A DNA stretch of 9,410 nucleotides from Pseudomonadota bacterium. Its GTDB lineage: Bacteria > Pseudomonadota > Alphaproteobacteria > Micropepsales > Micropepsaceae. The translations under genes and the position numbers were made by a program. Below are positions 6,676 through 9,410 of the stretch, piece by piece. The stretch lies in NCBI GenBank assembly GCA_021817355.1, contig JAKAVI010000017.1:1-9410 (forward strand), in the 5' to 3' direction. Under the pieces are notes generated by a model, which did not search any database, was not told the DNA's origin, and saw nothing but the letters and a program-made list of their open reading frames with translations. How positions within the stretch are numbered: the stretch's first letter is position 1; the number at the start of each line of letters is the position of its first letter.

Positions 6676-7248
6676 ATGACCGATTACGTTCTTGCCATAG
6701 AGCTCAGCTGGGCCATTTGGTATGTGAGCTGGATGATCGCTGCCGCGTTTACGGCGGCGACCATCAAGCGTGCACCTGCGACGCTTGTGGTCTATCTGCT
6801 CGAGGCGCCGGGTTTCTTCCTGCTGCTCGTGGCCACCGCCACGGGTGAGACCGGGGTCCCCCTCTGGCAGCCCCCTGCGCTCATGGGCTGGGGGCTTTTC
6901 GTCCTCAGTCTGCCTGGCTTCATGTTTGCCTGGTGGGCGCGGCTGACCCTGGGACGCTTGTGGTCCGGTACCATTACCCGCAAAGCGGATCATCATCTTG
7001 TCGACAACGGGCCCTATGCTCTGGTGCGCCATCCCATCTATACCGGGCTGATGGCAAGCGTGGTGATGACCGTAGCTGCCAAAGGAACCTTGCTGGCACT
7101 GTTCGGCGGCGTTCTGCTGGTGGTTGGCTTTACCCTCAAGGCCCGTTTTGAGGAGCGCTTTCTCGCCGCAGAACTCGGCGCTGAAGGCTATGAGACCTAT
7201 CGCGCGAGGGTGCCCATGCTTCTTCCGGTTGGCGCAAAAAAAAGGTGA
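6676..7248 (+). CDS. Membrane protein of the isoprenylcysteine carboxyl methyltransferase (ICMT/PEMT-like) family, paralogue 1
   Basis: 190-aa integral membrane protein. Hydrophobic segments lie at about residues 4-28, 36-56, 68-88 and 125-153, followed by a cytosolic end. The C-terminal half shows the family pattern: WARLTLGRLWSG (87-98), NGPYALVRHPIYTG (111-124) and EERFL...YETYRARVPMLLP (159-184). RHP and the late Glu are the residues that bind the methyl donor (S-adenosylmethionine) region in this fold. The substrate is unknown; bacterial members methylate varied small or lipid substrates, so prenylcysteine activity should not be assumed. ATG 6676 was chosen because family sequence begins there and the longer open frame upstream overlaps serA. 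It starts 52 bp after serA, with no clear terminator between, so it may be read from the serC-serA transcript. It ends GCA AAA AAA AGG TGA, an A8 tract just before the stop. Confidence 0.82.
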   Translation: MTDYVLAIELSWAIWYVSWMIAAAFTAATIKRAPATLVVYLLEAPGFFLLLVATATGETGVPLWQPPALMGWGLFVLSLPGFMFAWWARLTLGRLWSGTITRKADHHLVDNGPYALVRHPIYTGLMASVVMTVAAKGTLLALFGGVLLVVGFTLKARFEERFLAAELGAEGYETYRARVPMLLPVGAKKR

Positions 7249-7252
7249 GCGC

Positions 7253-7840
7253 GTGAACCTTCCCCTCAGTCTGCCGCCGATGGGTGCTTTGGCGACGATC
7301 GGTGATCTGTGGCTGCTGTGGGCGGTGAGCTGGCTCCTTGCCGCGCCGTTCGCAGCGCGTGCTGCCAAGCGCTCCCGGTGGATGATGGTGCCGCTCACCG
7401 TGGTTGGCCTCTTTGCGTATGTCTTCTGGGGCCGGGCGGGGCAGGCGCTCGTGAGCCCACTCTGGCCAGTACCGGAGTTGCTGCGCTGGCTCTGTGCGGG
7501 TCTGGTGCTGCTGGGTTTTGGCTTTGCCTGGTGGGCGCGGCTGACACTGGGACGCCTGTGGTCGGGCTTCATCACGCTGAAGGAGGGTCATCGCATCGTG
7601 GATCATGGGCCCTACGGGCTGGTGCGCCATCCGATCTATACCGGCATCCTTTTGGCACTTGCCGCGACCGCCCTGGCCGCCTCTTCGCTCTATGCTTTCG
7701 CGCTTGCCGCGGCGATCATGGCTGTGCTTGTCACCAAGGCCTGGGCCGAGGAACGCTTTCTCGGCCAGGAGCTGGGGCAGGAGGCCTATGCGGCCTATCG
7801 TGCGCGGGTTCCCATGCTGGTGCCATTTTTGCCTAAATAG
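7253..7840 (+). CDS. Membrane protein of the isoprenylcysteine carboxyl methyltransferase (ICMT/PEMT-like) family, paralogue 2
   Basis: 195-aa integral membrane protein starting at GTG 7253, 4 bp after the stop of paralogue 1. The Shine-Dalgarno AAGG(TGAG) at 7242-7249 overlaps that stop codon, implying translational coupling. ATG 7280 is a possible alternative start. Hydrophobic segments lie at about 13-34, 44-60, 76-95 and 131-162. The C-terminal half repeats the family motifs: FAWWARLTLGRLWSG (91-105), HGPYGLVRHPIYTG (118-131) and AEERFL...YRARVPMLVP (166-191). Aligned without gaps to paralogue 1 over 102 residues, I count 58 identities by hand, concentrated in the presumed cofactor-binding parts; the N-terminal halves differ strongly. 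This looks like a tandem duplication with divergence of the membrane/substrate part. The same open frame continues upstream of the GTG into paralogue 1, relevant to possible frameshift fusion. Substrate unknown. Confidence 0.82.
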   Translation: MNLPLSLPPMGALATIGDLWLLWAVSWLLAAPFAARAAKRSRWMMVPLTVVGLFAYVFWGRAGQALVSPLWPVPELLRWLCAGLVLLGFGFAWWARLTLGRLWSGFITLKEGHRIVDHGPYGLVRHPIYTGILLALAATALAASSLYAFALAAAIMAVLVTKAWAEERFLGQELGQEAYAAYRARVPMLVPFLPK

Positions 7841-7867
7841 AGCTCGCACCTGCGCGCGCTTTCGGAC

Positions 7868-7873
7868 TATAAG
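7868..7873 (+). promoter_or_regulatory. Possible -10 element upstream of purA
   Basis: TATAAG within GGACTATAAGTC is the same -10 hexamer as in the serC promoter. The matching -35 position (about 7845-7850, CGCACC) is poor, so this is tentative. If used, transcription would start near 7880, at the base of the purA leader hairpin. Confidence 0.3.
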
Positions 7874-7878
7874 TCGCC

Positions 7879-7924
7879 ACCGTGCCCGGGCAGAGCGCCG
7901 GGGCGTTTGATATCCGGGTGCGGT
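7879..7924 (+). promoter_or_regulatory. purA leader hairpin sequestering the ribosome-binding region
   Basis: ACCGTGCCCGG (7879-7889) pairs over 11 contiguous positions with CCGGGTGCGGT (7914-7924): nine Watson-Crick pairs and two G-U wobbles. The helix leaves only AAAA before the purA ATG at 7929 and buries the only Shine-Dalgarno-like bases (GGGTG / GCGG, 7916-7923). The 24-nt loop contains CCGGG (7898-7902), which could instead pair with CCCGG (7885-7889), a possible switch between structures. The regulatory meaning is inferred. Confidence 0.45.
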
Positions 7925-7928
7925 AAAA

Positions 7929-9224
7929 ATGTCGAATGTGGCCGTGATCGGCGCCCAGTGGGGCGACGAAGGCAAAGGCAAGATTGTTGACTGGTTGAGT
8001 GCGCGCGCCGATGTCGTGGTGCGCTTTCAGGGCGGGCACAATGCCGGCCACACCCTCGTCATCGATGGCGTCACCTTCAAACTCAGCCTGTTGCCTTCCG
8101 GCGTCGTCCGGCCGGGCAAGCTTGCGGTGATTGGCAATGGCGTCGTGGTCGATCCTTTCGCCTTCGCCGCCGAGGTCCAGCGCCTGGGTGAGCAGGGTGT
8201 GTCGATCACCCCGCAAGGCCTGGTGGTGGCGGAAAACGCAACGCTGATCCTGCCCCTGCACCGTGAGCTTGATGAGGCGCGCGAAAATGCAAGCAGCAGC
8301 CAGGCGATCGGTACCACCAAGCGCGGGATCGGTCCGGCCTATGAGGACAAGGTGGGACGGCGCGCGCTGCGCGTGATCGATCTGCGCGATCTAAAGAGCC
8401 TGCCGGGCAAGATCGAGCGGCTGCTGGCCCATCACAATGCGCTGCGCCGGGGCATGGGACGCGAGGAAATCCGCGTTGGCGAGGTCTTCGAGCCACTCAA
8501 GGAGGTGGCCGCCAAGATACTGCCCTTCGCCAATTGCGCCTGGCGTCTTCTTGATGATGCCCGCCGTCAGGGCAAATGGATCTTGTTCGAAGGGGCACAG
8601 GCAGTGCTGCTTGATGTCGACCACGGCACCTACCCCTATGTAACCTCCTCGAATACCGTCGCCGGTCAGGCCGCGGCCGGGGCAGGGATCAGCCCGCGCG
8701 ACATTGGCTATGTGCTTGGCATCGCCAAGGCCTACACCACCCGCGTGGGCCAGGGGCCCTTTCCGACCGAACTGAACGATGCCACCGGTGATGAGCTTGG
8801 ACGGCGTGGCGCCGAGTTTGGCACAGTGACCGGCCGCAAGCGCCGCTGCGGCTGGTTTGATGCCGTGCTGGTGCGTCAGACCGTGATCACCGGCGGCATC
8901 GATGGCATCGCTCTGACCAAGCTCGATGTGCTCGACGGCTTTGCGCAGATCAAGCTGTGCACGGGCTATCTCCTAAATGGCGTCCAGCTCGACCATCTGC
9001 CCGCAGATGCCGTCCTGCAGGCTCGCTGCGAGCCGGTTTATGAGATCATGGACGGCTGGTCGCAATCCACGCGCGGCGCGCGCAGCTGGGCCGATCTGCC
9101 GGCCCAAGCTGTAAAATATGTGCGCCGCATTGAAGAGCTGATCGGTGCTCCGGTGGCGCTTTTGTCCACCAGCCCGGAGCGCGAGGACACCATCTTGGTG
9201 CATGACCCTTTCGTTGCCCGCTAG
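7929..9224 (+). CDS. purA: Adenylosuccinate synthase PurA
   Basis: Cytosolic GTP-dependent enzyme joining IMP and aspartate to adenylosuccinate, the first committed step from IMP to AMP. 431 aa, the usual length (E. coli 432). Motifs seen: the N-terminal loop [11 protein letters not shown] (8-18) with catalytic Asp13; GGHNAGHT with His41; the IMP-binding [11 protein letters not shown] (128-138); VGQGPFPTE (273-281); the aspartate/IMP region [11 protein letters not shown] (301-311); and the guanine-binding TKLD (330-333). All key residues are intact. ATG 7929 gives the standard N-terminus [15 protein letters not shown]. The Shine-Dalgarno is weak and lies in a hairpin (separate entry). It follows the second methyltransferase-like gene by 88 bp, which has room for its own promoter. 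A terminator-like hairpin follows the gene. Confidence 0.97.
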   Translation: MSNVAVIGAQWGDEGKGKIVDWLSARADVVVRFQGGHNAGHTLVIDGVTFKLSLLPSGVVRPGKLAVIGNGVVVDPFAFAAEVQRLGEQGVSITPQGLVVAENATLILPLHRELDEARENASSSQAIGTTKRGIGPAYEDKVGRRALRVIDLRDLKSLPGKIERLLAHHNALRRGMGREEIRVGEVFEPLKEVAAKILPFANCAWRLLDDARRQGKWILFEGAQAVLLDVDHGTYPYVTSSNTVAGQAAAGAGISPRDIGYVLGIAKAYTTRVGQGPFPTELNDATGDELGRRGAEFGTVTGRKRRCGWFDAVLVRQTVITGGIDGIALTKLDVLDGFAQIKLCTGYLLNGVQLDHLPADAVLQARCEPVYEIMDGWSQSTRGARSWADLPAQAVKYVRRIEELIGAPVALLSTSPEREDTILVHDPFVAR

Positions 9225-9269
9225 TCGCTGAAGCTGACGTTGGTTCCCCCTTGCCTTTGTGCGTCAAAG

Positions 9270-9300
9270 CCCGGCAGGGTGCCGGGTGCGATCATTTTTT
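9270..9300 (+). terminator. Terminator-like hairpin downstream of purA
   Basis: CCCGGCA (9270-9276), loop GGG, TGCCGGG (9280-9286) is a perfect 7-bp stem, extendable by a G-U pair at the base. T6 follows (9295-9300) but is offset about 8 nt from the stem, so termination may be weak. Its 5' arm and loop also fit a competing pairing with bases just before the next start codon (see the next entry). Confidence 0.45.
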
Positions 9301-9312
9301 GAAGGCCCTGCC
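9273..9312 (+). promoter_or_regulatory. Alternative pairing across the ribosome-binding region of the last gene
   Basis: GGCAGGG (9273-9279) is exactly complementary to CCCTGCC (9306-9312), which occupies the bases between the Shine-Dalgarno GAAGG (9301-9305) and ATG 9313. This pairing and the purA terminator hairpin share bases and exclude each other. The pairing is seen in sequence; a switch is inferred. Confidence 0.3.
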
Positions 9313-9410
9313 ATGCTCAAGACCCGCTTTACCGAAATGTTTGGTGTTGCCACGCCCATCACCTGCGGCGGCATGACCCGCGTGGGCAAGGCCGAACTGA
9401 TTGGTGCCGT
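9313..9410 (+). CDS. Nitronate monooxygenase / 2-nitropropane dioxygenase family flavoprotein, 3'-truncated by the window
   Basis: Only the first 32 codons plus 2 bases are present. The start MLKTRFTEMFGVATPI followed by TCGGMTRVGKAELIGAV matches the N-terminal strand and FMN-binding GGM...G...L..AV pattern of NAD(P)H-dependent flavin oxidoreductases of the nitronate monooxygenase family (TIM barrel, FMN). These oxidise alkyl nitronates, but many annotated members have other or unknown substrates. ATG 9313 is preceded by GAAGG (9301-9305) at 7-nt spacing. It lies 88 bp after purA, behind a weak terminator-like hairpin, so it is probably a separate or partly read-through unit. Confidence 0.75.
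   Translation, partial: MLKTRFTEMFGVATPITCGGMTRVGKAELIGA

Noticed and set aside
7124..7252. Upstream ATG (7124) as the start of methyltransferase paralogue 2
   Set aside because: It would overlap paralogue 1 by 125 bp with non-family sequence; GTG 7253 has a Shine-Dalgarno at the right distance. The open frame matters only for the possible slippage fusion.
6595..7575. 326-codon minus-strand open frame across the methyltransferase-like genes
   Set aside because: Shadow; its Arg/Gln/His-rich composition and lack of motifs argue against it, while the + strand encodes clear membrane-protein paralogues.
1..9410. Mobile elements, CRISPR arrays, tRNA/rRNA genes, defence systems
   Set aside because: Looked for terminal repeats, regularly spaced repeats, transposase/integrase motifs and tRNA-like cloverleaf ends; none seen. 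Gene content is chromosomal housekeeping plus small accessory enzymes.

Overview
The window is about 9.4 kb of GC-rich, gene-dense bacterial chromosome with every recognised gene on the + strand. The proteins point to an alphaproteobacterium. These include an RpoH-type heat-shock sigma factor, a phosphoserine aminotransferase of the alphaproteobacterial subtype followed directly by a long-form SerA, and a short leader in front of serC that matches the described alphaproteobacterial serC leader. I cannot name the genus. Nothing looks like phage, an insertion sequence, CRISPR or rRNA/tRNA. This is mainly housekeeping chromosome, and its interest lies in RNA-level control.

Layout. 1-860: 3' part of rpoH. 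909-2684: a Kef-type CPA2 cation/proton antiporter with an RCK domain. 2781-3590: a PhzF-family isomerase-like protein. 3591-3881: about 290 bp without a gene, holding three copies of a TTGTCTG motif, a stem-loop, a good sigma70-type promoter and the serC leader. 3882-5039 and 5043-6623: serC-serA, the first two steps of serine synthesis from 3-phosphoglycerate in one operon (the SerA product is the SerC substrate). 6676-7248 and 7253-7840: two tandem paralogous membrane proteins of the isoprenylcysteine carboxyl methyltransferase (ICMT/PEMT-like) family. 7929-9224: purA, adenylosuccinate synthase. 9313-end: start of a nitronate monooxygenase/2-nitropropane dioxygenase family gene.

The most notable signal is a textbook intrinsic terminator (perfect 8-bp GC-rich stem, 5-nt loop, 8 T) lying inside the serC coding sequence at codons 6-16. 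It sits just downstream of a leader hairpin that overlaps the serC Shine-Dalgarno. This suggests that control of serC translation could be turned into premature transcription termination of the whole serC-serA operon.

Hairpins reaching into the ribosome-binding region also precede the first methyltransferase gene, purA (an 11-bp helix ending 4 nt before the ATG) and the last, partial gene. Another feature of interest is an A8 tract at the end of the first methyltransferase gene: loss of one A would fuse the two paralogues in frame. All structural statements are by-eye base pairing; no folding or database search was run.
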